This document shows positions 27,028 through 36,867 of a stretch of 64,000 bases of DNA, piece by piece. The stretch comes from Novipirellula caenicola. Its GTDB lineage: Bacteria; Planctomycetota; Planctomycetia; Pirellulales; Pirellulaceae. Location: the NCBI RefSeq assembly GCF_039545035.1, contig NZ_BAABRO010000003.1:62001-126000 (forward strand). Reading direction: 5' to 3'. Within the stretch, counting starts at the first letter, position 1; each line of letters opens with the position of its first letter. The notes below the pieces were generated by a model that saw only the letters and a list, made by a program, of their open reading frames with translations, was not told the origin of the DNA and did not search any database. A program made the position numbers and the translations under genes.

Positions 27028-29082
27028 TTAGGTAGGTTTGTCGAGTGACAACATCATAATCGCTAGCGGAGGAATGTTCAGCTCGAGACTGTAGGGGCGA
27101 CCATGACTTTCTTCGTCAATCGTTTCTTTGGCCCCCAGATTGCCAAAATTGCTGCCTCCATAGACTTCCGCGTCGCTGTTCAAAATCTCGACATAAGCTC
27201 CTTTTTCAGGAACGCCGACACGGTAATTCGAGTGCGTCGAGGGCGTGAAGTTGACGACCACGACCACTTGTTGCCCGTCACGTGACGTGCGGCAGAACGT
27301 GTAGATGCTTTTGGCTGCATCGTCCGCGGCGATCCACGAGAATCCGGCGGGGTCGCAGTCGAGTTCGTGCAGCGCGGGGTAATCCTTGTGTAAACGGTTC
27401 AAATCGCCGACAAAACGCTGCAAACCATCATGGAACCGGTACTCCAATAACGCCCAATCCAACTGCTGTTCATAATTCCATTCGGACCACTGGCCAAACT
27501 CGCAGCCCATGAACATCAATTTCTTGCCTGGGACAGCGTATTGGTAACCGAACAGCAATCGCATGTTGGCAAATTTTTGCCAATCATCCCCCGGCATTCG
27601 CGAGATCAATGATCCTTTGCCGTGAACCACTTCGTCATGCGAAAGCGGCAGGACAAAGTTTTCGCTGTAAGCGTAGACCGAACGGAACGTCAATTCGTTT
27701 TGATGATACTTGCGATGGATCGGGTCGCGTTTCATGTACTCCAGCGTGTCGTGCATCCATCCCATGTCCCACTTCATGCCGAAGCCTAGGCCGCCGGTAT
27801 AAACGGGACGCGAAACCCCGCCGAACGACGTTGATTCTTCGGCAAGGGTGATCGCCCCAGGAAAATCGGCATGCAGATGAGTGTTCATGTCTTTCATGAA
27901 CTGGATGGCTTCAAAGTTTTCGTTGCCACCAAAACAATTCGGTACCCATTCGCCATCGTTCCGCGAATAGTCCAAATACAACATCGATGCAACCGCGTCG
28001 ACTCGCAGTCCATCGATGTGATACTCCTTCAACCAAAATCGAGCACTGGCGTGCAAGAAGTCACGGACTTCGTGACGACCATAATTGAAAATGTGGGTCT
28101 TCCAATCTGGATGGAAACCTTGTTTGGGGTCGTCATGTTCATACAGCCCGGTGCCATCAAAACGTGCCAACCCGTGCGCGTCATAGGGGAAGTGGGCGGG
28201 AACCCAATCCATGATCACCCCGATGCCGTTTTGATGACAATAGTCGACAAAATAGCGGAAATCGTCAGGTTCGCCAAAGCGACTCGTCGGCGCAAAGTAA
28301 CTTGTCACTTGGTAGCCCCACGATCCATCGAAGGGAAACTCGGTGATCGGCATCAATTCAATGTGAGTGAAGCCAAGCGATTTGACATGCTCGACCAACA
28401 TTTCTGCTAACTCGTGATAGCTATGGTAGCGACGTCCATCCCAAGGCCGTTTCCAGGACGGCAAGTGAACCTCGTAGATCGACATTGGTTCGTGAAGCCA
28501 ATCGCTCTTGCTGCGTTTTTCCATCCATGCATCATCCTTCCAGGTGTAGCGATCGAGGTCGTACACGATCGAAGCGGTTGCCGGAGGATGCTCGGCGTAA
28601 AACGCAAAGGGGTCCGCCTTGTGCAAGACTTCGCCATGTTTGGTGCGGATCCCATACTTGTACGATGTGCCATGTTTGACTCCGGGAACAAAGCCAGTCC
28701 AAACGCCTGAGTCGCTGCCGGTCAGCCAATCGGCGCCGTGTTGCCAGCCGTTGCCGTCGGTCAACACGCTGACCTCGGTCGCGTTAGGAGCCCATACAGC
28801 AAACCGGGCACCCTCGACTTCATCGCGGGTTTCCAAGTGAGCTCCGAGCCAATGGTAGCGTTCGGGCGCTTGAGCGACACGCGAAGCGACATCGGATACG
28901 GGTTTTGCGGGTGGAGCTTGGGTCAGCGGAGTGGTGGGCTTGGCGGGGGTCGCTTGAGGTGCCGAGGCTTGTTGCACAATTGGGACCGCTTGCTTGGACG
29001 CGGTGGTTTGTTTTTGCGACATGGATTGGGGGGCAGTTCCGGTTGACGTGGGGGGCTTGGCTGTCATCGCTTGAACTCTCAT
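27028..29082 (-). CDS. glgB: 1,4-alpha-glucan branching enzyme with N-terminal Pro/Thr/Gln-rich extension
   Basis: GlgB introduces alpha-1,6 branches into glycogen. After a roughly 72-residue low-complexity head, a CBM48-type domain starts at [13 protein letters not shown], followed by a GH13 barrel with [29 protein letters not shown], the nucleophile Asp at about 362 in [10 protein letters not shown], the acid Glu at about 415 in ITLAEEST and SHDEV with the third acid at about 483. The C-terminal beta domain ends IPPLAIMML. The catalytic core is full length; the Pro/Thr/Gln-rich head replaces the N1 carbohydrate domain of E. coli GlgB. Starts at 29082 or 29067 are equally possible. No glgA, glgC or glgP is nearby. 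Confidence 0.95.
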   Translation of the reverse strand: MRVQAMTAKPPTSTGTAPQSMSQKQTTASKQAVPIVQQASAPQATPAKPTTPLTQAPPAKPVSDVASRVAQAPERYHWLGAHLETRDEVEGARFAVWAPNATEVSVLTDGNGWQHGADWLTGSDSGVWTGFVPGVKHGTSYKYGIRTKHGEVLHKADPFAFYAEHPPATASIVYDLDRYTWKDDAWMEKRSKSDWLHEPMSIYEVHLPSWKRPWDGRRYHSYHELAEMLVEHVKSLGFTHIELMPITEFPFDGSWGYQVTSYFAPTSRFGEPDDFRYFVDYCHQNGIGVIMDWVPAHFPYDAHGLARFDGTGLYEHDDPKQGFHPDWKTHIFNYGRHEVRDFLHASARFWLKEYHIDGLRVDAVASMLYLDYSRNDGEWVPNCFGGNENFEAIQFMKDMNTHLHADFPGAITLAEESTSFGGVSRPVYTGGLGFGMKWDMGWMHDTLEYMKRDPIHRKYHQNELTFRSVYAYSENFVLPLSHDEVVHGKGSLISRMPGDDWQKFANMRLLFGYQYAVPGKKLMFMGCEFGQWSEWNYEQQLDWALLEYRFHDGLQRFVGDLNRLHKDYPALHELDCDPAGFSWIAADDAAKSIYTFCRTSRDGQQVVVVVNFTPSTHSNYRVGVPEKGAYVEILNSDAEVYGGSNFGNLGAKETIDEESHGRPYSLELNIPPLAIMMLSLDKPT

Positions 29083-29563
29083 TCAATTAGAGGGCAAAAC
29101 TCAGGGGGCTTTCGAAGCCGTTTGACGAGCGTCGGAGTGTTCTTTCGGACTCTTCTAAAATAACGCGATTCAGACAGGGGGATACCGGGAATGCACCCTT
29201 TTCACCCTCGGATTGACTGTTCCACATTGGATTGACCTAGTGGCTTGATCGCCGCCACATGGGGATGTCTGGCAGCGACAAGGCCACAGTCCCGTAGCGA
29301 TCGACAGAGTCTGGCGCCCCCGAAAAACGCGGTCCAAGTGGGCAAGCCATTGCGGACGCCGATGCCGACGGCAACCTAGACAAACGTATGTGATCGGTTT
29401 GATTGCGGCCCGTTTGCGTTTCTGCGGTGTTATTCGGCGGTGATCGTCAATGCACGTCCGATTGGCATTTGCGATCATGTTAGACTTGGAACCGCCGCGA
29501 CGTTCTTGTTGCCGATGTCGTGTGGGGTGCGATTTTCCCAACCGTTTAAAGTGAGTTTCGCTG
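29083..29563. other. 481-bp divergent intergenic region, no feature recognised
   Basis: Upstream region shared by glgB (minus) and the SRPBCC-GyrI gene (plus). I looked for paired -35/-10 boxes with acceptable spacing, palindromes and small reading frames with start signals and found none I would defend. Confidence 0.5.
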
Positions 29564-30493
29564 ATGCCTGCTTTTGAAGTGTCTCGGTCCATCGAAATGG
29601 CAGTGCCGCCCGAGACGGTGTTCGACTGTGTCGCCGATTTTAGCAGCTGGACCAAGTGGTCGCCGTGGCTGGGAATCGATCCCGAAGCGGTCGTGACCGT
29701 TTCCGACAATCCAAATTCCGTAGGTTCGATTTATCGCTGGAAAGGGGAGGTCGTGGGTGCGGGGGAAATTGAGCACCTAAACCTTGATCGACCCCGAAAA
29801 ATCGACGAAGAGATTCGTTTCACCAAGCCGTTCAAATCGACGTCCAAAGTCGGTTTCGCATTTGAAGCCACCTACGCGGGAACCAAGGTGACGTGGCGGA
29901 TGCAGGGACATTTGCCTTGGTTCTTGTTTTGGATGCGGGCCAATATGCAGATCATGATCGGCATGGATTACGACCGCGGGCTGAAAATGCTGCGTGAGTT
30001 TCTAGAGACCGGCGAAGTGCTCTCGAAGATCGAAGTACATGGCGTCCAGCCCGTTTCACCGATCGACGTCTATGGCGTCAGCGATGCGGCGCCGCCAAAC
30101 AACATGGGCCCTGCGATGGAGCGTGTTTTTTCAGCCAGCGGAGAAAAATTGAAACAAGCTGACGTGTCGCTCGATGCGCCGATGGTCAGCGTGTATCACC
30201 CTTGTGATTTGAAGCAGAACCAATTTTCATTCACGGGCGGTTTCGCGGTCTCCAACGAAGATGGGATGGCTGCCGGATTGGAACATTGTCATCTACCCGC
30301 CGGCAACGCGCTGCACATCCGGCATATCGGCAGCTACGAAAATCTAGGGAACGCGTGGAGTGGAGCCTACCAATACGCTCGCTACAAAAAACTAAAAGTG
30401 CTTCGCCAAGACGCATACGAAATCTATCGCAACGATCCCGCGACCACGTCTCCGCGTGACCGGATCACCGATATCTATCTGCCCGTCAAGTAA
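29564..30493 (+). CDS. SRPBCC (START-like) domain fused to a GyrI-like effector-binding domain
   Basis: A 309-residue cytoplasmic protein of two ligand-binding domains. Residues 1-150 form an SRPBCC/polyketide-cyclase-type domain: VSRSIEMAVPPETVFDCVAD, WTKWSPWLG and ERV-like helices near MDYDRGLKMLREFLETG. Residues 155-309 match GyrI-like/effector-binding domains: VYHPCDLKQNQFSFTGGFAV, LPAGNALHIRHIGSYENLG, ending RDRITDIYLPV. Similar two-domain proteins occur in environmental bacteria without an attached DNA-binding domain, and none is present here. A role in sensing or sequestering a hydrophobic small molecule is inference. ATG at 29564 lacks a strong ribosome binding site. Confidence 0.85.
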   Translation: MPAFEVSRSIEMAVPPETVFDCVADFSSWTKWSPWLGIDPEAVVTVSDNPNSVGSIYRWKGEVVGAGEIEHLNLDRPRKIDEEIRFTKPFKSTSKVGFAFEATYAGTKVTWRMQGHLPWFLFWMRANMQIMIGMDYDRGLKMLREFLETGEVLSKIEVHGVQPVSPIDVYGVSDAAPPNNMGPAMERVFSASGEKLKQADVSLDAPMVSVYHPCDLKQNQFSFTGGFAVSNEDGMAAGLEHCHLPAGNALHIRHIGSYENLGNAWSGAYQYARYKKLKVLRQDAYEIYRNDPATTSPRDRITDIYLPVK

Positions 30494-30617
30494 CTGCCCG
30501 TCAAATGAACGACACTTGGGTCGGTTCCAGGCTCGCTCAAGTCAACGCGGAAGCATGTTTTAGGCTTTTGCGTTGATAGCAACCGCATGCCGGCGTGTTT
30601 CACGCGTTCTGGGTTCG

Positions 30618-30668
30618 TCTTTACTCACCGAGGCGTCTTTTTCTATACCTACAACCATAGTTGTAGGC
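30618..30668 (+). promoter_or_regulatory. Putative promoter overlapped by a BlaI/MecI-like palindrome
   Basis: TTTACT and TATACC separated by 18 bases could be -35 and -10 boxes. Directly after them the palindrome CCTACAAC-CATA-GTTGTAGG (8-bp arms) covers the expected start site. TACAA/TTGTA half sites with this spacing resemble operators of BlaI/MecI/CopY-type repressors. It lies about 60 bp before the MscS gene; no such repressor is encoded in the window. Confidence 0.35.
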
Positions 30669-30726
30669 ACGAGCGGCACGCAGCGGTGGAGAGCGTTTCC
30701 GGTTGGCGGAGGTCTCTTCATCGAGC

Positions 30727-31782
30727 ATGGGATTTTTAGGAAGGGATTTCGTTGTGGAAAACGGTTTAGTCAAAGACGCCAAGTTGGTCGAGTCTGTCGT
30801 GGCGGACGCGAACAAAGGCGAGCCACGCTTGTCCTTTACCAAAGCGACCGAAGAATTCATCGGCGACGTGACCAACGGCGACGTATCCGGGGTGATGGAA
30901 TACATCACGTTGTATCTGGTACCCCAATTGTTTTTGGCTGCGATCGGTTTGGCGATTATCTTTTTGGGCTATTTGGTCGCCAGCTATCTGTCGCGAATCA
31001 TCAGCAAACCGGTGCGTCGCCGTGTCGACGAAACGCTGGGGATCTTTGTTGGTCGGATCGTCTTCTACTGCATCATGTTCGGAGTGGTTGGGGCGGTGTT
31101 GTCCAAGATGGGCGCTCCGTTAGGTGGACTCGCCGCGATGCTTGCTGCGGCGGGTTTCGCGATCGGTTTGGCGTTTCAAGGCACGCTCAGCAATTTTGCT
31201 TCGGGAGTCTTGATGTTGGTGTTTCGTCCGTTCAAGGTGGGCGATGTGATCAATGCTGCTGGGGTGATGGGCAAGGTCAACGAAATTGATTTGTTTACGA
31301 CCACACTTGATACGCCGGACAACCGCCGGATCGTTGTTCCCAACAGTTCGATTTCGGGCGGTACGATTGAAAATATCAGCCACAATGCTCATCGCCGTGT
31401 CGAGGTGCCGGTGGGCGTCGCTTACGCCGCCGATATCGACGCCACACGTGCCGCATTGACTGCGGCGGTCATGAAGTTTGAGAACGAGATCATTCCTGGC
31501 GAATCGCGAGGGCATGCCGTCATCATGAGCAATCTCGGGGCGAGCTCGGTCGATTGGCTCGTTCGTATGTGGGTGCCATCGAAAGAGTTCTTTCGCTTGA
31601 AAGAAGCGTTGACGGTCGAAGTCAAGCGTCATCTTGATGCCAACGAGATTAGCATCCCGTTCCCTCAATTGGATGTTCACCTAAGCCGAGCCGACGTTGC
31701 CGAAGAAACCGTGTTCCAACGTCCACGTGTTCGCCCGATGCGCCGCGCCGCCGACAGCCACTCGCTGCCTCGCGCATCCTAA
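30727..31782 (+). CDS. Small-conductance mechanosensitive channel (MscS family)
   Basis: A 351-residue inner-membrane channel that opens under membrane tension. Three hydrophobic segments lie at about 60-160, the last being the pore helix with Gly/Ala packing (GGLAAMLAAAGFAIGLAFQ) followed by GTLSNFASGVLMLVFRPFKVGD, the family signature entering the beta domain. VPNSSISGGTIENIS and VEVPVGVAYAADIDATRAAL mark the cytoplasmic vestibule, and SIPFPQLDVHL the C-terminus. About 55 hydrophilic residues precede the first helix. Start options are ATG at 30727, with GGAGG some 15 bases upstream, or GTG at 30754. A putative operator lies upstream. Confidence 0.92.
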   Translation: MGFLGRDFVVENGLVKDAKLVESVVADANKGEPRLSFTKATEEFIGDVTNGDVSGVMEYITLYLVPQLFLAAIGLAIIFLGYLVASYLSRIISKPVRRRVDETLGIFVGRIVFYCIMFGVVGAVLSKMGAPLGGLAAMLAAAGFAIGLAFQGTLSNFASGVLMLVFRPFKVGDVINAAGVMGKVNEIDLFTTTLDTPDNRRIVVPNSSISGGTIENISHNAHRRVEVPVGVAYAADIDATRAALTAAVMKFENEIIPGESRGHAVIMSNLGASSVDWLVRMWVPSKEFFRLKEALTVEVKRHLDANEISIPFPQLDVHLSRADVAEETVFQRPRVRPMRRAADSHSLPRAS

Positions 31783-32224
31783 AACCCGAGAGTTTTTTAC
31801 GAAGCGGCGTGAGCCACCCGAACGAATTTGGACGTTTTTTCGCGTGGCAGTCGGCAACGCCGCAGATCATGTCGCATACAAACCTCGCCACAAGTATCGG
31901 GGTGCGATCGTTCTAGGTTTAGCCCAGTAAACGACTTAAATCGCTTTGCAATAAAATTTCTAATTCAACAACCTTGCCGCCGCTCTAGCGATTATGATGA
32001 CGCCGACTTTTCAGTAGTACACATCAGCGTTCATCACAAGTCGGTCGTTCGGTATCGAATTCCGCGTTGATCGTGGGATCGTAACGGATCGGCAGCGATT
32101 CATAGCGACCGACATCGTGATGAGCAGGGACGAAGGAGCAAGGCGTAGCATGTGGCACTCAAGCCGGGGAGATCGAACGTTACGAGGTAGTGAAGCAACG
32201 TTAGTCAGTCTGGCCATCGACACG
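31783..32224. other. 442-bp intergenic region, no feature recognised
   Basis: Lies between the MscS gene and an uncharacterised gene on the same strand. The middle, about 31930-31965, is AT-rich and could hold a promoter, but no box pair stands out. The reading frame of the next gene stays open back to 32117 without a supported start. Confidence 0.45.
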
Positions 32225-32890
32225 ATGATCGATGCGATCTTGTTGCATTTCGATGACGAAGACGAATCGTCTATGGCACCGGAATGCCAAACCGGAATCG
32301 CGGTCTACGACTCGCTCACCGCCTCGCAGCGAATCGGTTTGTTACACGACATCGCACGCTACTTGTTGACCGATACCGAGTCGGTCATGCCGTTGTCCGC
32401 CGCGACCGAAGCGGCGATCGCGGCGATCTATGTCGAAGTCCGCGACCAAGTGGCCATCGAAATCGATTTGTACAGCGAAGATTTGTACAGCGAAAATGTT
32501 CAAAACGAACGAGTGAGCGATATTGCCCCTTGGCGAAGCTTGGTGTTGTCGGCGTACCAGTCGTTGTTTCGTGCGGCAGAACCAGGCGAAGACTTTCACA
32601 GCGAAGCCGATTGGCAGTGGGATCCATCCGCGTTGCCCTCGGTTACCTCGGATGATCTACCTCGCTGGGAAACCTTGATCGAACGGTTGACCGATGCGGT
32701 CCTGTGGGATCGTGATTTTGAAATGGCCGACAGCTTTCTCGATGTGGATCCGGGGATTTCAGACCGCCGTCGTCGACTGCTTGGTATTGATGCGGACTAC
32801 TTCACCTGCGTCGCACCCGATCCGCGTCCCGAACAAGTGATGCGTCTGGTTTGGGACACACGCGACATCATCCGTTCCAAACCTCGCTGA
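32225..32890 (+). CDS. Uncharacterised acidic cytoplasmic protein
   Basis: I do not recognise this 221-residue protein. It is strongly acidic, with no signal peptide, membrane helix or cysteine motif. It contains a short internal duplication, DLYSEDLYSEN, and Trp-rich acidic stretches such as HSEADWQWDPSALP. Secondary structure looks mostly helical. ATG at 32225 is chosen because the earlier in-frame residues are basic and unlike the rest. It stands alone between the MscS gene and the zinc phospholipase-like gene, on the same strand as both, with gaps of 442 and 183 bp. Codon use resembles its neighbours, so I take it as a real gene. Confidence 0.6.
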   Translation: MIDAILLHFDDEDESSMAPECQTGIAVYDSLTASQRIGLLHDIARYLLTDTESVMPLSAATEAAIAAIYVEVRDQVAIEIDLYSEDLYSENVQNERVSDIAPWRSLVLSAYQSLFRAAEPGEDFHSEADWQWDPSALPSVTSDDLPRWETLIERLTDAVLWDRDFEMADSFLDVDPGISDRRRRLLGIDADYFTCVAPDPRPEQVMRLVWDTRDIIRSKPR

Positions 32891-33073
32891 TCGGATGTGA
32901 CGATTTTGCTGCGACGTCGCGGTCAGGTTTTCGAGTGACGTGGGCAATATTTTCACCGGATTCATCATTTTAATCTGATTCATCTTGCCATCGCCGGCGT
33001 GAAATCGGCAAACTGCGGTACCTTCTAGCAGCAATCTTGGTCTGCGTTTGGTTCCACGAAGGTTTGTCGAATC

Positions 33074-34114
33074 ATGAAACCACTGCTGTCGCTGTTGCGA
33101 ACCGTCTATTGTCGCAACACTCATCACTTTTTCGCTCTCGATGCGATACCGCTCGTCGCGACCGATAGCGGCAAGCGATTATCGCGGTTGCTGCTGCGCT
33201 ATCCCGATCATTATCTCCGCGGGGCAACGGATCCTGATTTCCGATTTCGTGATTATCAAAATCATGTGGTGCATGTCAGCGAAGGGTACTGGGGCGGCGC
33301 ACCGCGTGTGGCACAACAATGGTGCGACCGCTTGATGAAGTACTTGCGGACCCAGCGGTGGGCCGACGCGGCGCATGCGGCAGGCGTGCTAAGCCACTAT
33401 TTCACCGATCCTCTGCAACCGCTGCATACCGCCCATGGAGACCGAGAACGCGTGCTGCATCAGCCGATTGAATGGAGCATTCAAGCGGCGTACCGCAGCA
33501 TTTTCAAGGATTGGCAACGAGGCGAGCTGCAGGTCGTTTTTCAGCTTGCCGAAGATCCCGGTTGGCTCGGTGAAGCGATCCTGCATGGGGCCCGCTTTGC
33601 CAATCAAAAGTATGACCTACTGATTGATCATTACGATTTACAAAAAAGTGTCGACAATCCGGCCGCCGCGTTGGGGGATCCAGCGAGGTCGGCGCTGACC
33701 GAATTGGTGGGGTTGACCGTCACGGGATGGGCACGCGTGCTGGAACGCATCGCCCGCTCGGCCGAACAAACCCGCGGTGAGCCGCTGCCTGCGTTTACGC
33801 TTTGGAAGCCGCTTGTTGCCGCGACGATCAAAATGCCGTTTCGGCTTTGGGGCAATCGAATCGAATCGAAATGGCTGCACGACGAACGAGAGAGTTTGGT
33901 CGAAGAGTACCAACGCACGGGGCAGCTAAGACGCCATCTGCCAGCCGAAGTCGATATCGTCCATCGAGTGGTGAAGATCTATCACGACGAACTACGCTGG
34001 AAACAAGAGCGTCAGCGGCGGCTTGAATCGCGTCAAACCGTCACGCGTGTCGATAAACCTGTAGAGCAACCGGTCAACACCACGATCGAAGCACCGTATC
34101 GCCGCGCCGCCTAG
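33074..34114 (+). CDS. Zinc-dependent phospholipase C-like protein
   Basis: A 346-residue protein with the helical fold of zinc-dependent phospholipase C / S1-P1 nuclease. Metal-ligand candidates are His17 or His18 in THHFFALDAIP, Asp in RYPDHYLRGATDPDF, the His of NHVVHVSEG, and the key motif LSHYFTDPLQPLHTAHGD, where His, Asp and His are spaced as in the family. Unlike secreted family members it has no clear signal peptide, so it may act in the cytoplasm or have lost catalysis. The C-terminal 80 residues are highly charged and helical. The neighbours (acidic unknown protein, glutamate dehydrogenase) do not indicate a pathway. Confidence 0.7.
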   Translation: MKPLLSLLRTVYCRNTHHFFALDAIPLVATDSGKRLSRLLLRYPDHYLRGATDPDFRFRDYQNHVVHVSEGYWGGAPRVAQQWCDRLMKYLRTQRWADAAHAAGVLSHYFTDPLQPLHTAHGDRERVLHQPIEWSIQAAYRSIFKDWQRGELQVVFQLAEDPGWLGEAILHGARFANQKYDLLIDHYDLQKSVDNPAAALGDPARSALTELVGLTVTGWARVLERIARSAEQTRGEPLPAFTLWKPLVAATIKMPFRLWGNRIESKWLHDERESLVEEYQRTGQLRRHLPAEVDIVHRVVKIYHDELRWKQERQRRLESRQTVTRVDKPVEQPVNTTIEAPYRRAA

Positions 34115-34612
34115 CAGAGCGTGGATGATTGCCGTGCAAATGTGAATCGCCACCTCCTGGGCGAAGCTGGCTACGAGAAAATGCTTCACCGCGCTGGGCC
34201 AATGCGGTAAACGGACCATCGCTGATGGACACGGCTTGGTTGTCTCTGGCGAGGGGGCGGCGGGCGGTTGCCGGGGGCTCCCCATCACCCGGGGTGGCGA
34301 ACTTGGTATCCTAATAGGATTCCGAATATCATGTAGCTGCACGCAATTGGTTGACGCAATGAAGTGGGCTGTATTGCACGCGTGTTGCTGACGCAGACAT
34401 TGGGCTTTACTGAATCATAGGTTGGACGACTCACTTGCAGCTCTTGGATGACGAAGCGTGAAGCGTCAAAGGGGGGCAGCATGGAACCATGGCGGCGCAG
34501 ATTTTCGGTACCGAGTCTTGCATCATGCGTAACGAGCGTGGTCGGCAATGGTTTGGATGATCCCTTTTTACGATTGTAGGACGCCCCTCTCACAAGCGAC
34601 GGAGATACGCAG
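34115..34612. other. 498-bp leader region before glutamate dehydrogenase
   Basis: The first 200 bases are GC-rich with short G and C runs (34250-34300) that can form weak stems; the rest is of mixed composition. I see no riboswitch I can name and no coding frame with a start signal. A GGAG box at 34600-34603 belongs to the gene that follows. Confidence 0.45.
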
Positions 34613-35857
34613 ATGCGAGCTTTTGAATCAACCCAGATCTTTTTTGATGCAGCAGCCGAGCATCTCAACATCGAACCCTCGCTGCGTGAAGCTTTGTTGA
34701 TGCCGAGCCGTGAGGTGCAAGTTCAAGTCACCATCGAACGCGACGACGGTTCGTTGGCGAATTATGTTGGTTTTCGTGTCCAGCATGACAACAGCCGGGG
34801 GCCGATGAAGGGTGGTTTACGATATCACCCGCAAGTCGATTTGGACGAAGTGCGTGCGTTGGCCAGTCTGATGACGTGGAAGACCGCGGTCGTCAATCTT
34901 CCTTATGGCGGTGCAAAAGGAGGCATTGGGGTTAACCCGTCCAAGATGTCCAAGCGAGAAATCGAGCGACTGACGCGTGCCTTTGTTGACCAGATCCATG
35001 ACATCGTTGGTCCCGATACGGATATCCCCGCTCCCGACATGGGAACCGATCATCAAGTGATGGCGTGGTTTCGCAACCAATGGGAAAAGTATCACGGTTT
35101 TAACCCCGCGGTGATCACCGGCAAGCCCGTCGAGGAATACGGCGCTCGCGGACGCGAAGAGGCAACCGGCCGTGGGGTCGGTTCACTTACCGTCAAATTG
35201 ACCAAGCGTTTGGGGATCAAACCTGCCGCAGCGAAGACCGCGATTCAAGGATTCGGAAACGTCGGCACGCATGCGGCCAAATTTTTGTACGAGTCCGAGT
35301 TCCCGATCATTGCGGTCAGCGATTTGACTGGGACTTATTACGACCCCAATGGATTGAACATTTCAGAAGTCCTTCGTCACAAACTCAATCACCCCAAGGG
35401 ATTGCTCGAAGGCTACCAGCACTGCGAATGTTTGCCGGTCGATGCATTGATGAGTCTAAGTGATGTGAAGGTCCTGATCCCTGCGGCACTGGGCGGTGTG
35501 ATCACGGCCGAGAACGTGAACGATATTCATGCCTCGATCATCATCGAAGCAGCGAACGGTCCCGTCGACCCCGAAGCCGATGCCGCGTTGCAAGAAAAAG
35601 GGGTCACGATTCTGCCCGATATTCTGGCGAACGCCGGCGGGGTCACAGTCAGCTATTTTGAATGGGTCCAAAATCGTCAACACTACCGCTGGACCTTGGA
35701 TCGTGTACGTCAAGAACTCGATCACACCATGAACGAAGCGTTCGAGAACGTTTGGCAAACGGCTCAGCAAAACAATGTTTCGCTCAGGATCGCTGCCTAC
35801 ATGATTGGGATCACCCGGGTCCGCCGAGCCGCCGAATTGGCCGGGCTTACGTCGTAG
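34613..35857 (+). CDS. Glutamate dehydrogenase (Glu/Leu/Phe/Val family)
   Basis: A 414-residue cytoplasmic enzyme interconverting glutamate and 2-oxoglutarate plus ammonia. The substrate domain has GPMKGGLRYHP and LPYGGAKGGIGVNP, with the catalytic Lys in GGAKGG, and DIPAPDMGTDHQVMAWF. The NAD(P) domain has QGFGNVGTHAAKFL, a Rossmann GxGxxG variant. The length and the C-terminal RIAAYMIGITRV helix fit hexameric small-type GDH rather than the 450-residue NADP enzyme of enterics. ATG at 34613 has GGAG nine bases upstream. It is alone in its unit; a leader of up to 498 bp could carry regulation. Confidence 0.93.
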   Translation: MRAFESTQIFFDAAAEHLNIEPSLREALLMPSREVQVQVTIERDDGSLANYVGFRVQHDNSRGPMKGGLRYHPQVDLDEVRALASLMTWKTAVVNLPYGGAKGGIGVNPSKMSKREIERLTRAFVDQIHDIVGPDTDIPAPDMGTDHQVMAWFRNQWEKYHGFNPAVITGKPVEEYGARGREEATGRGVGSLTVKLTKRLGIKPAAAKTAIQGFGNVGTHAAKFLYESEFPIIAVSDLTGTYYDPNGLNISEVLRHKLNHPKGLLEGYQHCECLPVDALMSLSDVKVLIPAALGGVITAENVNDIHASIIIEAANGPVDPEADAALQEKGVTILPDILANAGGVTVSYFEWVQNRQHYRWTLDRVRQELDHTMNEAFENVWQTAQQNNVSLRIAAYMIGITRVRRAAELAGLTS

Positions 35858-36125
35858 CACCGGATCGCTCACAATTCCACGAGAGGCACCGCACGCGGAA
35901 GCGGCCGGATCCCGTCACGTTCCTACCGGCGTCTTGCGGCCGATGCTATCTGGCTTTGGGTAGCGCCCGCGCTGCACCGCTATAAAAATCACCCGGTTCG
36001 TGCGAAAGTAGATCGCATGGGCCGCTGCGGCCCCGACTCAGTTAAACCGCCCAAATTTAACTGCTTAAATTTGACCGCCTAAGTTAAACCGACTAATCAT
36101 ATAGAATTTTCGAGAGGATATCGTT

Positions 36126-36854
36126 TTGGAAATCTGGCCCGCAATTGATCTGCGTCATGGCAAACCCGTCCGGCTGAAGCAGGGTGACTACGATCGCCAA
36201 ACCGTTTTTGGCGATGATCCCGTCGAGTTTGCCAAGCGATGGCAGGACGCTGGTGCGAAGCGTTTGCATTTGGTCGATCTTGATGCCGCCCGCGGCGATG
36301 ATCCCGAGCGGAATCGCGATGCAGCCGCTCGGATCGTCGAAGCGACGGGGTTGCCATGTCAGCTTGGCGGCGGGGTGCGTGACGAGGCGGCAATCGAGCT
36401 GTTGTTGGGACTCGGATTGGCTCGCCTAGTCGTCGGAAGTCAAGCACTGAAGCAGCCGGAGTGGTTTGCGTCGATGTGCGATCGCTATCCTGGCCAATTG
36501 GCTGCCGGCATCGATGCTCGCGATGGAATGGTCGCCACCGATGGTTGGTTGGAAACCAGTACGACACCGGCGATTGATTTGGCGAAAGACCTTCGCAGCC
36601 GAACGGCCAATATCGCTGCGATCATCTATACCGACATCGCACGCGATGGAATGATGAGCGGTCCCAATTTCGACGGGTTGGCCCAAATGGCCTCGGCCAC
36701 CGACATCCCGCTTGTCGCAAGCGGCGGAGTCACGACACTCGACGACGTACGTCAATTGGTTGAAATGAAAATGCCTGCTGCGATCATTGGCCGCTCCTTG
36801 TACGACGGTGCGATGAACCTAGAGGACGTGGTCAAAATCGCAAACGATTTGTAG
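36126..36854 (+). CDS. hisA: Phosphoribosylformimino-AICAR ribotide isomerase (HisA)
   Basis: HisA carries out the Amadori rearrangement of ProFAR to PRFAR in histidine synthesis. This 242-residue TIM barrel shows the N-terminal WPAIDLRHGKPVRLKQGDY with the first catalytic Asp, LHLVDLDAARG, the phosphate loop QLGGGVRDE, VVGSQALK, the second acid in YTDIARDGMMSGPN, and ASGGVTTLDDV. The start is TTG at 36126: AGAGGA lies 8 nt upstream and the protein begins exactly at the family's N-terminus, with no ATG available. No other his genes are nearby. The following hydrolase gene starts 13 bp after the stop, so the two are probably co-transcribed although functionally unrelated. Confidence 0.95.
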   Translation: MEIWPAIDLRHGKPVRLKQGDYDRQTVFGDDPVEFAKRWQDAGAKRLHLVDLDAARGDDPERNRDAAARIVEATGLPCQLGGGVRDEAAIELLLGLGLARLVVGSQALKQPEWFASMCDRYPGQLAAGIDARDGMVATDGWLETSTTPAIDLAKDLRSRTANIAAIIYTDIARDGMMSGPNFDGLAQMASATDIPLVASGGVTTLDDVRQLVEMKMPAAIIGRSLYDGAMNLEDVVKIANDL

Positions 36855-36867
36855 GGGAAATAGTGGC

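Noticed and set aside
35985-36060. CCGGTTCG-containing stretch before hisA considered as a tRNA 3' end
   Set aside because: No matching acceptor stem, anticodon arm or D arm can be drawn around it.
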